Below are positions 33,864 to 44,967 of a stretch of 64,000 bases of DNA, piece by piece. Position 1 is the stretch's first letter. Every line of letters begins with the position of its first letter. A program made the position numbers and the translations under genes. Below the pieces are notes generated by a model. The model was not told where the DNA came from and made no database searches. It saw nothing but the letters and a program-made list of their open reading frames with translations. The stretch is from Artemisia argyi (Eukaryota > Streptophyta > Magnoliopsida > Asterales > Asteraceae), in NCBI GenBank assembly GCA_030686995.1, contig CM060680.1:202293322-202357321 (forward strand), written 5' to 3'.

Positions 33864-35276
33864 TGATGCGTAGGGATTCCACCAGGCTTTACCTCTCGAG
33901 GGATCTCGAGAAGCTTACAACCCCCACGAGGCAGTGTACCTTATCGTTGTAGTATAGTATAGTGACAAGTACCAGGGGATTGATCGTTCATCTGGGAATA
34001 GTGTCGCTAGGATTAGAAAACCTAAATACTAGTTCTAAAGGTGAGGGATGATTATTTTTTGTATTTTTATATTTTTTAGAAAGCAAGTAAAAATCTCAGG
34101 TTTTAAGGATTTAGGCGGAATTAGTTGCTAATCAACTAACCCAATACTAAAGATGCAATCAAAATAAAATACTAGAAATGAAAATAAAACTAAGTTAAAC
34201 TAAGGTTGTGAGCAATAAGTGGAGAAATTGTGTTTCCTTAGATTTCACTACTCCCTAGATATCTTTTACACGTTAATTACTTGTTATAGTTGCGTGGATG
34301 ACGGATTGTATTCCTTAACACCATTCATGGGGTGGCGCACTTAATTCCCCAATCCTATGAGTGCCTACTTCACTCCTATGTCGAGCCGGCTAAGAAGCTC
34401 CTAACATGGGATCATTAGAATTTACTCATGCATTAAATACAACCAATAAAACCTAGTGCACGTCAGTTCATGTTTCCTAAGACGTTCAATCATGTTACCA
34501 TTTGGAGATCTGCCAGTTTTGTTAAGACTAACATCGAAATCATTCATCCAATACAACCATAAACAAGTAATCAACACATAATTAACATCTAGGTTTCATT
34601 AGATCTAAGCAAACACAAGATAGATCTAACCTAGCATGATGGAATTAAGACAAGAACAAGATATAGACAACCAACACATAGACATATTGATTGAATTAGA
34701 AGAACACTTATCTCAATTACACATGAAAGGGTTCAAGGGCTGAAAACCCTTGAAAAACCTGTAAAATTCGTAATAGGTTCGGCCTCTAGGGTTTCTCCAA
34801 ACTTCTCTCTTTTATGAATGAAAATTAGAAAACTATATATAGGAAATTGAGACTGACGGAGTCAAGACCAAATAGGTGACGTCGTCATCTCGCCGCCAAA
34901 ATATTTCTCGGACTGCCTTTATCTACATCTGACGCCGTCATGTGTTATGGTCTTCCAGGCCGTCACGTCTTTTATTCTTGACGCTCTTCTTTGTGACGCC
35001 TTCATGTTTGAACTGGACCGTCATGCAAATTACTCTTGACGCCGTCAGGATGTTGCTCTTGACGTCGTTATCTACCGTTCCCAGCAAAGAAAATTAAGAC
35101 TTTGGCGTTTTCTTCACTTTTATGCTCCAAAAACGTCCGAATTGCATCCTTTTCCAGATTTCACTCCCAAAGTACCTAAAATCACAAAAGGAACGATTTA
35201 GGGCAATATTTGATCAAATAAATTCAATTCCGGGCTTAAATGACCCCCTAAAAGTGGTTCATTTTTCGCCTCATCA
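33864..35276 (-). repeat. 3' LTR of element B
   Basis: 1413 bp. It carries a CTATATATAG TATA-type box at 34833-34842 and TGACGCCGTCA-type palindromes at 34877, 34930, 34994, 35037 and 35060 (two perfect, three with one change). Confidence 0.92.
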
Positions 35277-35821
35277 TATACCCTTACACTTGAGATTTGC
35301 TTGTCCTCAAGCAAATGCGCTTTTATTCTAGTTAAAATACAAGTTATGGGTCATTTAACACTAATATAAAGGTAATTACAACAAATAATCGTTCCACTAA
35401 AGACCAAAGACAAGCACGGAGGTCATACACTAGCACCTCACAAATAGTGTTTAGATACTCACATCTCTCGGGTGTAATAAAGTATAAATTACAATATGGA
35501 AACGGAAGATATCTCTCACTACCTGTCATAGCAAAGTAGATTACCATAGGCTTGGGAATGGATCAAACCTCCACCACATGGCGTAAGCACCTAGGATAAA
35601 ATATCAAAGAGGTCTTTTAAAGGGTTGTAATGTTAGGTGTAGGGATATGAAATACACGGTTTTGTTGGATAAAGGAAGTTTTTACTGGTGGCGAGTTAAC
35701 AATCTTAGTTAATTACATGTATAATTGGCGTTGCTAAGCCAAGACTAGACTCGACTTAAGCTAATAAATGAAAAATAACAAGAACATAAAATAAACATAG
35801 AATGAAGAGGGATGGTAGTCC

Positions 35822-35874
<53 letters not shown>

Positions 35875-37728
35875 ATACACTCTTACCCTACCATCCAAAA
35901 TAATACATCATAGGGAATGAACATTCCCCTTACACTTGAATCTTTACATACTTTACAATAAACTAATCTATTGACTCGAATTAAGAAAATCAAAACACTT
36001 GGAGTACTTTTAAGATTACCGCACATATGGGGGTAATAAATGATGTTCTTCCCCATTACTCCATAAAATAAGTACTTTACCCATGAGTCCCAATCGTCCC
36101 AAAACAATATGTACAATGATATGACTCGACTTAGCAACCATGTAATCAATTAGATAGTTGACTTAGGGTTTAACAAATAACAATAATGCACTAAAGATGA
36201 GTGCATACACGGAAGGCTAAGGCGATTTGGTTGTACATTTAAGTGGGGTGTAACAAATTCTTCCTTTAAGTAAGATGCTTAAAGTTAGAAACGAAAAGAT
36301 AGGCTCAGAGGGGTGTACTAGGGGTTTCGTGTACTAAAAATGAGTACAACGCTAAGGGTGTGGGAAAAATTAGTTGACTTAACTAGCCAAGTAATATGAC
36401 TTAAATGGTCAAGTAATTATGATACGGGTTTAACATAAGGGTGATCCTAATGCCTCTTATCCTGTAGTAAATCCTACTACACGAATGTAGTCTCACTAGC
36501 GGTCTCGGGATGCATCACTAACGCAAGTTCTAGAATCTAAATGCTACCGGTACACTCATAAGCACTAATAGTAAATGCTTTTCCTATCAAATCTAAAGGC
36601 GAACCTCACATATTTGGGTGGAAATTTTTTTTGAATATACGGTTATGTGCTAGTAATACAATCTCCTATCCATGAGACGTTTGCTATGGCTAAAGTTTCA
36701 CTCCTAAATGTTGTAAAAATTTTTAAATTTGGCGCTAAAATTGCACTAACAAGTATTTCTCATAGTTTTATTACACATCTACCATTAAACAAAACAAACT
36801 CAAGCGAAAGTGTACATGTAAGGTATCATCTTTTTACCCTCCCCTTACACTTAAGATGAACATTGTCCCCAATGTTCAAGTAAAGAATGTAAAAGTGAAA
36901 AAGTAAAAGAATGAAATCAAATACTCCCCTGATTCGCTCGGTATGGATAATAAGGTGGCCAGGTTAAATCTTCCTCCAAGAAAATGAACAATCAAAGCTT
37001 CCCTTCCAGAATATAAATCATCTTCTTTTCATACATAACCTGTAAATCCTGAGAAAACAAACAAGGCAACCTCGCATAAAATTGGCGGCAATCTATATAA
37101 GTTACTAAATCCTAGAAAACAAAATAAGATATAATGCTTGTGGAATGAAGTTTGCAGATTTCCTGGAGATTATAAAACTTAATAATTCACAAAAACTTTA
37201 AGACTCCGTTAGAAAAACAAAACCGGTAAAATTTCCAGATTTTTACACGTGACGCCGTCAAGAGTTAACTCGTGACGCCGTCAGAAGTGATCTGCAGAAA
37301 TTCTTATGTTAAGTTTCCGGAAAATTTCTGGAAAAACTTGGTCCTACTTCATGGAAAATCCTGCAAAACTTCATTATGACTCAATACAAGCATTTGACTC
37401 TAACAAATACGAATATACATGTTCACTTAATATTGTGGAGAATCATGATCGGTTTGTTTCTTAAAAACATATTTGGGGTTTCCCCTTACACTTATCTTTT
37501 GCAAAAATACTTTTAGGTGGAGTTAAGACTAAGCCAAAACAACAAAGTAAAGTATTTCCACTATTTAGTTGAGAAACATGATCTACCAACAATAAAAATA
37601 AAGCATGCAGACGGAAACAAATAACAAACAAACAAACAAAATAAAAATCACACAAAGCATGGGTTGCCTCCCAAGAAGCGCTTTTCTTTATTTACGAGTC
37701 TTGTAGCTATACTCAAGGTCATGGGTTT
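35277..37728 (-). other. Non-coding 3' internal region of element B
   Basis: No pol domains are seen. A conserved-looking block with 'aagcgcttcttgggaggcaa' (minus strand, about 37661-37682) follows the gag stop. Two perfect TGACGCCGTCA palindromes lie at 37250-37260 and 37273-37283. A run of 50 T (A on the element's own strand) lies at 35823-35872. The presumed polypurine tract next to the LTR reads AAGTGTAAGGGTATA on the minus strand and is a poor one. Confidence 0.6.
35823..35872. repeat. Poly-T tract (50 T)
   Basis: Uninterrupted T run inside element B. Confidence 0.98.
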
Positions 37729-39966
37729 TTACGTGACCTCATCGTTGGTTTCACTCTCTAGGTCGTCTTCTAAACCAGTTTTGTATTCCGGACCAAGTTG
37801 CAAGCATTCTTTGTAAAAACCAAGCATCTTATTCTTCACATACTCTACTCCTCTACGTCTATCCTCATCATTCCTATAATAAGCCACTTGCTTGTGTTCC
37901 TTTTCTAAATTAGAGAGGAGGTGGTATTGCTCAATCTTGTAGGGCATTTGGTAGGCAACCTCATCATTCTCTACTTTGAATCTAACTATCCCTAGAGTCG
38001 GATCATAGCTCATCCTAGTGGCATCAACAAATGGTTTTCCAAATATTATTTGGCTTAGGCAAGCATCTATCACCGGACGAGTGTCTTCTACTATCATAAA
38101 ATCGATCTCATAAGTGAGATTGCCTATAATCACATGTAATCCCTTCACTCTTCCTGCAAAATTACTTATTAGATTCTTATTGGGCATCATCCTAAAATCA
38201 AGTTGTTTCTTCATCACCCAATTATAATAAGTCCTAGTCATGATGTTAAAAGGAGATCTGGGATCGATGTAAGCTTTCCATATATGCATATGCCCGATGT
38301 TGCATGGTATGTTAATGTTAGAGGGGTCTCCCATTTTGATAAGGGGTGCGCCAAGGATATATGGTCTCTCGGGACTATCGAATAAATCCTTATGGTATTC
38401 CCGTTCTTCCTTGGTGGGCAACTTATTAAAGTACTTCTCTATAGTTTCTACTCCTTCTAACCCCTTTTCCTTATTAACCTCAACTCCCCTACTTTCATCC
38501 CTAGTTTCGGTTTCTACTCCAACTTCATCCTTGTGACTTTCTTCTATCTCCTTATCTATTGGCTTAATGGTGACAACATTGACAAAGTGGACATGTTTAG
38601 ATGATGAGGGGTCCTTAATTTGGATTCCGTCATTGGTGTCCCTAGTGTCTTTTCTAGGTGTAGTTAACGCTTGGTTGTTGAGGGCTTTCAACAAGTTGTC
38701 TATCTTGTTGGTCATCTCCGTTTGTTGTTGGTTGAATTCAGTTTCAAACCTAGCTATGCGAGCTTCTTGAGATGCCATGAACTTTGAAATTAATCCTTCA
38801 AGATTTTTGGTACTACCATAGTTGTTAGAAGGATTGTTGTTGAAAGTACGGTTGGAGGGTGGACCGTTTGGTGGATAACGATTAGGCGGATTGGAAGAAT
38901 TGGGTTGATTTTGTTTCCACCTAAGGTTTAGGTGATTTTTCCAAGAGGGGTTGTATGAATCAACGTAAGGGTTTGGCTCGGGTTTAAAAGTGTACCACTT
39001 ATCTCCAGCTTCATCGGTACGCGTGGATGCGTAGTCCGCAAAAGCTGTTCCGGGGAGTTCCACACAATCACGAGTGTCATGGGGACCACTACATAATTCG
39101 CATGAAGAAGTGATTTTGTTCACTTGGCTTGAAGGCTTAGGAGCTTCGTAGGATTTCATGAGAAACTTGACTTGGTCCTCAAGTTCCATGATCCTACGGT
39201 CGGGAGTGCTAGAGTTGTTCGAAGGCAAAGATATTGCCTTGACCGTTTTGTTCAAATCACGGGGATCATTCCAACTTTCGTTGTCATCGAGAGCAAGATC
39301 TTCTATGAGTTCCCATGATTGTTCCGTACTTAGATCACGTAGCTTACCACCGGCCGATTGGTCAATGGATCGCCTCGTGGAGAGATCGATATGGTCATAA
39401 AAGATTTGGACTTGGAGCCAAAGATCTATGCCATGATGAGGGACTTTTTGGAGTAAGTCCTTGAAACGAGTCCATGTTTCATAAACAGATTCATTTTGAC
39501 GTTGTTGGAACATCAAGATGTCATTTCTAAGCTTAGTAGTTCTCCCCGGTGGGAAAAATTGAGCAAGGAAACGAGTAGTAAGATCATCCCATGTGGTGAT
39601 GGATCCCGTGGGTAAACGCTCAAGCCATTGACTAGCTTGATCCCGTAGAGAGAATTGGAATAAGCGTAATCGGGTTGTCTCTCTAGTTTCAACATCTAGG
39701 TCTATGGAATCTACGATTTTAAGGAAGACCTTAAGATGTTGGTTTGGATCTTCGGAACGAAGTCCATGGAATGCACATCCGCTTTGCACCAACCGGATGG
39801 TGTCGGATCGCAAGGGAGTCACATTGGCTCCGGTGAGCTCAATGGTGTTTCAGTAGCCTTGGTGGATAGGTCGGGAATACTCTCCTAAGGTTCGGGGCCT
39901 AAGAGGTTCTAGTGGTGGGTTTTGTTGTGGTGGGATAACGGGTTCAAAGATGTTCCCATCGTCCAT
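37729..39966 (-). pseudogene. gag: Athila-type Gag-protease with one early stop codon
   Basis: This is a particle protein fused to an aspartic protease. The likely start is ATG 39966 (MDDGNIFEP). Codon 39 is TGA (39852-39850) in a context where an arginine codon CGA would need only one C-to-T change, and the frame is open from there to 37729. Downstream of the stop the Gag core is clear (FHGLRSEDPNQHL, LRLFQFSLRDQASQWLERLP, FLAQFFPPGRTTKLRND). A short knuckle CX2CX3HX4C (CELCSGPHDTRDC) lies near residue 295, and a protease-like D-x-x-S region (YIDPRSPFNIM) near 560, in which the usual D-T/S-G is altered. No frameshift was found. The product ends SETNDEVT. Without a polymerase the element would need one supplied in trans. 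Confidence 0.88.
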
Positions 39967-40012
39967 GATGTCGGGTGGTGAAGAGTTGCGAACAAAAACA
40001 CGAAGAAATAAG

Positions 40013-40408
40013 TGTGACAACCGGCAGTTTAGAGAGCCATTTTAAAAATCCGCATTTCGATATAAGTTCGTTTATAATTTTTATTTGAAATTTTCATTTC
40101 ACAACGAACTTGTAAGACCTATTTTATGGAAATTTTATTTAATGACGTTATGGTATTCGTGAATTATGTTCATAATTCGTTTTTGATTATGTGATCGGTG
40201 ATGTGTATTTGAATTCTCACTTGGTACTACGTTGACTTTGGCACTAGGATTACCTAACATAGTTTTATGATTCGTCTTAACGAGTCCGTTATATATTTTA
40301 ATTAATTACGAGAGGTTCTCGTGTAATATGGAAATTTTAAAATGAGTTCGGGTTCGGGCCACGTGTTTTTACATTTACCCACATCACCCGCTCAATCGTA
40401 ATAATATC

Positions 40409-40454
<46 letters not shown>

Positions 40455-43400
40455 ACTTATTATTATTATTATTGTTATTACAAAAAAAAAAGTTATTAAA
40501 GGGTCCGTTTGGGTCCGGTTCTACACACACACCAACACAACACAACACTCATCTCTCACCTCACTCTCTCCTCCCTCACTAATATTAACCCTAGCCGCCA
40601 CTATTGAGATCCGGCCACCACAGCGCACCGCCGACCACCACCTTAAACCACCACCACCAAATTGTTCCTCTCTTCACCCTCTTTCTTTTGGTGTATCATA
40701 CACACTCTAAAACAACCCCTAACATCACGAAATCTAAAGATTTCCGTTCGGATTTTTAGTAGTTTTCTAGATCTAAGCATTGAAGGATTTAGAAGGTGAG
40801 AAGAACCATTTTCAAGGTTTTGGGAGCCACGAATTGGTTTTGTTTCGTGGCTACACGAATTATTTTCGTGTAAATCGAATGGGTTTTAATTAAAAACGTG
40901 AATACTCATGGATGGTTGATTGGAAAAACGTTTTCTTAATAAGTTTGGTATCCGGTTTTATGGGTTTGGGTCGTGGTTGACTCGGAACCGAGAGCTAAGC
41001 TCTCGGCTTAACATGATTCGAAGCCGTGTATGGCTTGGGTCCTTGATAGCCTTGTTTCTTTGATTGATTGATGGTTTAGATTGTTGTCGAGGGTGTTGAA
41101 CCTCGATGTGATGCTAGCCGAGACCTCAAGGGTTCTCGTTGAAGTGTGGTTTGAGCCCTTGGCTCGTATGATTCTTTGTGGTTCGACCCTTGGGTCGCGG
41201 CTCTTGCCGAATGCAACCTTATTGTCATTTGACATTTGGGTCAAATGGTTTACATACTTATTTGGTTTAGCTCATGTGAGCTATGTGATGTTAGATTCGA
41301 GTGCTAGTTACTCGTGGTTCGGAGCCGAGACTCAAGTGAGTCGAGGGCTCGGGTCGACTTGGTAAACCGACCCACACATTAACTTGGTTAATGTTATTAT
41401 TTGTCTAGTGTGAACAAGTTGTTATATAATTGTTGGTTATTATTGTTATTGTTATTTTGTCGTGGTAATATTTCTCGGCCGAACACTTTGGGTCGAATTG
41501 AATTGGATTTGGTTATGGTTTAATATTGAGGAGTTGTTGTCGAGTGGTATATGATATGAGGACCGGTTATGAGACGGTCGTTAGATGACGGAGATAGGTT
41601 AGTCGGGTACCGTAGTCGGACCTTATTGTTGTAGCCCGTGGTTGAGATTGTGATTTGGACGGAGATTTATTATTTATGACTTTGGTTTATTATTGGACTT
41701 GGACAATGAGCCGAGAGTCATGACTCGGACATATGACCATTTCGTGTAACTCAATAAATATTAAAAGTAAAACGAGAATAATAAAACTCGTAATAATAAT
41801 TATTAGTAATATGAACGTTTATACGAAAGTATATACGTGAGTAACGTATATATAACTATATAAACGCGTATATTAATAATAATAATAATCACGAGTCGTA
41901 TTATAAATAATACGATTAGATATATATTAGGCTGCGAAAGTGGCGTAATATTATTAAACGTATTATTATTATAAAAATTGTGTTATAAACGGGAAACTCC
42001 CGACAATTATGGAACGTTTAATAAAATGTTGTTTTGGATATATAACGGATAAACTTATTGAGTTAGGCGAAATTGTTGTCGCTCGGGTCCAGGTAAGTTA
42101 CTATTTGTGACGTTCGTGTTGTCACGGATATATGACGACTAATATAGACGTTTTCTATAATTAAATAACCACTTAACCGTAAGGTTGAGCCGGGTTATTT
42201 AGCTATATGAAACGAACATATTAGTGGGCATCGTATCCTACGACGCCCATAGGTTGTAGTATATGTAAAGTGTAATAGATTGCGAGTGTATATATCGGGA
42301 AATCTGGCCAATTTGACGATATATACGAGGAATTTATTAAACTATGATATATACTATATAGTCAATACGTGCTATGTGCTTTATATGTGTTTTAGATTGG
42401 GTGTAATCTTGGAACGGTATATTACGTAAATAAATATGAGGATTATCAAATCGACGGATTTGGTAAACTTTGGCGATTTATTTAAATGATATATTGGGCT
42501 AATATTAGATCTATAGTTTATTTATCTTTCTATGTGTGATCTTGTTGGTTTGTTTTGAGTCGACCCACCACCCGTATGGATACCAAACGCAAATACACCA
42601 AACTAATACGAAATGGATTTTCGGTAATAAAACGGATTCTCGTCCGGGTTTGGGAATATTATATATTTGAGGAAATGATTTCTGAAAGAGTTAATATTGT
42701 TAGGTCGTGCCAAGTCCGTAGTTGCTGTTTCGTGAGTTATCATACATCTTATTGCTACCTACCTCGTCTTGCTATATTTCTGGACTTGAGGTGAGTCATA
42801 GCCCCACTTTTTACTCTTGAACTATGTTTTCAACGATTGGGGTGAGAAACGTGCAAATTATTTTACGTGGACTATTATCGCTTTTATATGCTTTCTAAAC
42901 TTGCTATGCGTATGGACTAGGATCTATTGTCAGCTTTAGTCACACATGTCGTGTGTACTATTCAAGGTTGGCTTATTTGGTTATTTGGGATTGTCAGCTT
43001 TAGTCACATATATGTTGTGTGTACTATTCAAGGTTGACTTATTTAGATACTGTAGCGTGCACCTATAGGTTATTAATACTTCGGAGGTTATCCGAGTATT
43101 TATTGGTATTACGGGGGTTACCCGAATATCTATGTTAGTACGGAAGGGTATCCGTGTGTTTTGTTAGTACGGAAGGGTATCCGTGTGTTTTGGTTATTGC
43201 GGAAGGGTTTCCGTGTGTTATGTTGAGAGCGGAGGGTATCCGCAGGCTTTTAGCGAATCCTTAATCTAGCTAGCAAGCGTTTTGCGTATATGTCCACTAT
43301 ATTATTAGTTGAACTTAAACCTATGATCTCACCAGCGAAAGCTGACTTTTAGCACGTTTTCTCAGGTAATTAAGTGTTGAGGTGCATGCTTGGATTGGAA

Positions 43401-43659
43401 GGCTCGGCTGTGGCACACGGTTATGGATCTATATTTTCTAAACTCTGATAATTAAATTTGGACCTATTGTTATTTTATTTTGGGCCTGACTCTGAAATGA
43501 TGTTGGGATAAATGTAAACCTTAAAACCCCGTATTTTGGTTGTGTTTTTACTATGTTTACTTTATCTCGTTCTATATTGTCTTGTGTTGGATACCAATCC
43601 CCGTAGCACCCCGAAAGCTTGTTGAGTCTTCCGCTGTATCAAATTTTGGGGGTGTTACA
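40013..43659 (+). repeat. 5' LTR of element C
   Basis: 3647 bp. Features: (ATT)n near 40408-40452; TATA-like TATATATAA (41848-41856) and TATATAAA (41858-41865); an approximately 70-bp tandem duplication at 42929-43048; a hairpin array at 43079-43246. Open frames at 41008-41365 and 42555-42794 recur unchanged at the same place in the 3' LTR only because the LTRs are nearly identical, so they are not evidence of genes. Confidence 0.96.
43079..43246 (+). repeat. Array of six CGGA...TCCG mini-hairpins in the C LTR
   Basis: Six units read CGGAGGTTATCCG, CGGGGGTTACCCG, CGGAAGGGTATCCG (twice), CGGAAGGGTTTCCG and CGGAGGGTATCCG. The closing pair changes on both sides together (A-T to G-C in unit two). 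Unit six gains a G-C pair outside. The same array occurs at 52753-52920. Confidence 0.8.
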
Positions 43660-43700
43660 GCTTTAGATTTATGTTGAGTCTACGCAGGGACCCTCATCTT
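43660..43700 (+). other. Expected primer-binding site of element C is missing
   Basis: The LTR end TTACA is followed directly by GCTTTAGATTTATG. In related elements the LTR is followed by a TGGTATCAGAGC-type tRNA-Met site; only the last bases, GC then TTTAG, seem to remain. About 10-12 bp appear to be deleted. Confidence 0.6.
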
Positions 43701-43792
43701 CTCTAGGGCTCCCTGGTACATCGAGGCAGCTTACTCTTCATCAGGCTTTGGCTCGTGTGGCACCACGCTTTGCTCACCGAGCTACGGCACGC

Positions 43793-44629
43793 ATGTCGGT
43801 ACGCCCTACTCCATCACCTTTACAGATTGATGCTCATTCTCTTCTGTCTGAGGCACCGCCCACATCACTGCGTCGTCGTCCTAGATCACCTACTACATCT
43901 TCACATGGTTCACCCAGTAGGAGACGACGAGTGATGAGGTACTCTTCCGATGAAGAGGAGGAGGAGTACGAGGGTGAGGATGAGGCTGATGACCCTGAGC
44001 GGGAGGATGACCCTCAGGAGGCTGAGCATGGTGATGATGATGACCCTGAGGAGGAGGATGACCCTCAGGAGGATGAGATGCCTGATGATGATGATGATGT
44101 GTTAGCACCACCAGCTCAGGCTGAGGAGCCTGATTCACCTGTACACCCGATTGAGCCCGATTCACCTGATCATCCGTTCTTGTTTGAGTTGCCACCTGGT
44201 AGTCCCGTTGAGTCGGATGCATCGTCTGAGGTTTCTGCTGAGCATGCAGAGTTGGGTGAGGTTGGCAGGTTGTGGGCTCGGATTACTGAGCTTAGTGACA
44301 GAGTTGCACGTGTATCTGATCGACTTGAGCGAGTTATTGGAGAGTTTTTAGCAGATTTGAGAGTTGATTTGACTGTCGCTGTGGGCAGGGCTACTGAGCT
44401 GAGGAGAGTTATGATGGATGTTCATGAGCATATCGATAGTTTGCAGCGAGGATTCATTACTGCTCGTGAGGCCGACCGCAAGCTTTGGCAAAGGAATGCC
44501 GAGCTAGAGAAGGAGGTGGCTGACCTCAAGAGAGACCGAGACACCCATAGCGTGGAGTTAGGATCGTTATGGAGGGATCTTGATGGCTTGAGGCAGGAGT
44601 TGAGGATTCTCCGTCAGCCACGTGGCTAG
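43793..44629 (+). CDS. Accessory protein upstream of gag: basic N-terminus, acidic middle, coiled coil
   Basis: Function unknown. The first in-frame ATG is 43793 (MSVRPTPSP); the open frame extends upstream but has no ATG, so the product is about 278 residues. Residues about 25-55 are arginine- and serine-rich (RRRPRSP, SRRRRVMRYSS). About 55-135 is strongly acidic, full of D, E and P. From about 160 to the end the sequence is heptad-like (LWARITELSDRVARVSDRLE, ELEKEVADLKRDRD) and should form a coiled coil. It precedes gag by 338 bp in another frame. A frame with an acidic part and a coiled coil before gag is, from memory, common in daisy-family elements of this kind. An acceptor-like TTACAG lies just before the gag ATG, so splicing is possible. 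The His-rich reverse frame is a shadow. Confidence 0.65.
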   Translation: MSVRPTPSPLQIDAHSLLSEAPPTSLRRRPRSPTTSSHGSPSRRRRVMRYSSDEEEEEYEGEDEADDPEREDDPQEAEHGDDDDPEEEDDPQEDEMPDDDDDVLAPPAQAEEPDSPVHPIEPDSPDHPFLFELPPGSPVESDASSEVSAEHAELGEVGRLWARITELSDRVARVSDRLERVIGEFLADLRVDLTVAVGRATELRRVMMDVHEHIDSLQRGFITAREADRKLWQRNAELEKEVADLKRDRDTHSVELGSLWRDLDGLRQELRILRQPRG

Positions 44630-44967
44630 TGTTTGAGTTATATTATCTTGTTGCTTTCTTAGCCGAGGAGTGTTCGGTTAGAAAAGCTAGTTATCATATT
44701 TTGATGTATTTTGTTTGGTATTCGTCTCTTTTGGAACGATTAGTATGTTTGGTGTTATCCGTTGGTTGGAACGATGTTAGATCGCTATCGTACGGTTGAT
44801 GGTTATTAGTATATGGTATTATGTGATTTTGGGTGTTATGGAAATTGAGTCCTTATTCGCTTATTATTACATAGCGTGTCGTTGCCATTCTTTCTATGAC
44901 TTGATTTCGTTGAGCATGTCGATAAGTTCTAATGGAGATTCATGAACTTGTGTGATGTTACAGATCA

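Noticed and set aside
41008..42794. Open frames in the C LTR that recur identically at 50682-52468
   Set aside because: They are repeated only because the two LTRs are nearly identical; no domain or start context supports them.
43893..44222. Histidine- and proline-rich minus-strand frame
   Set aside because: It is the antisense shadow of the acidic D/E/P region of the accessory protein.
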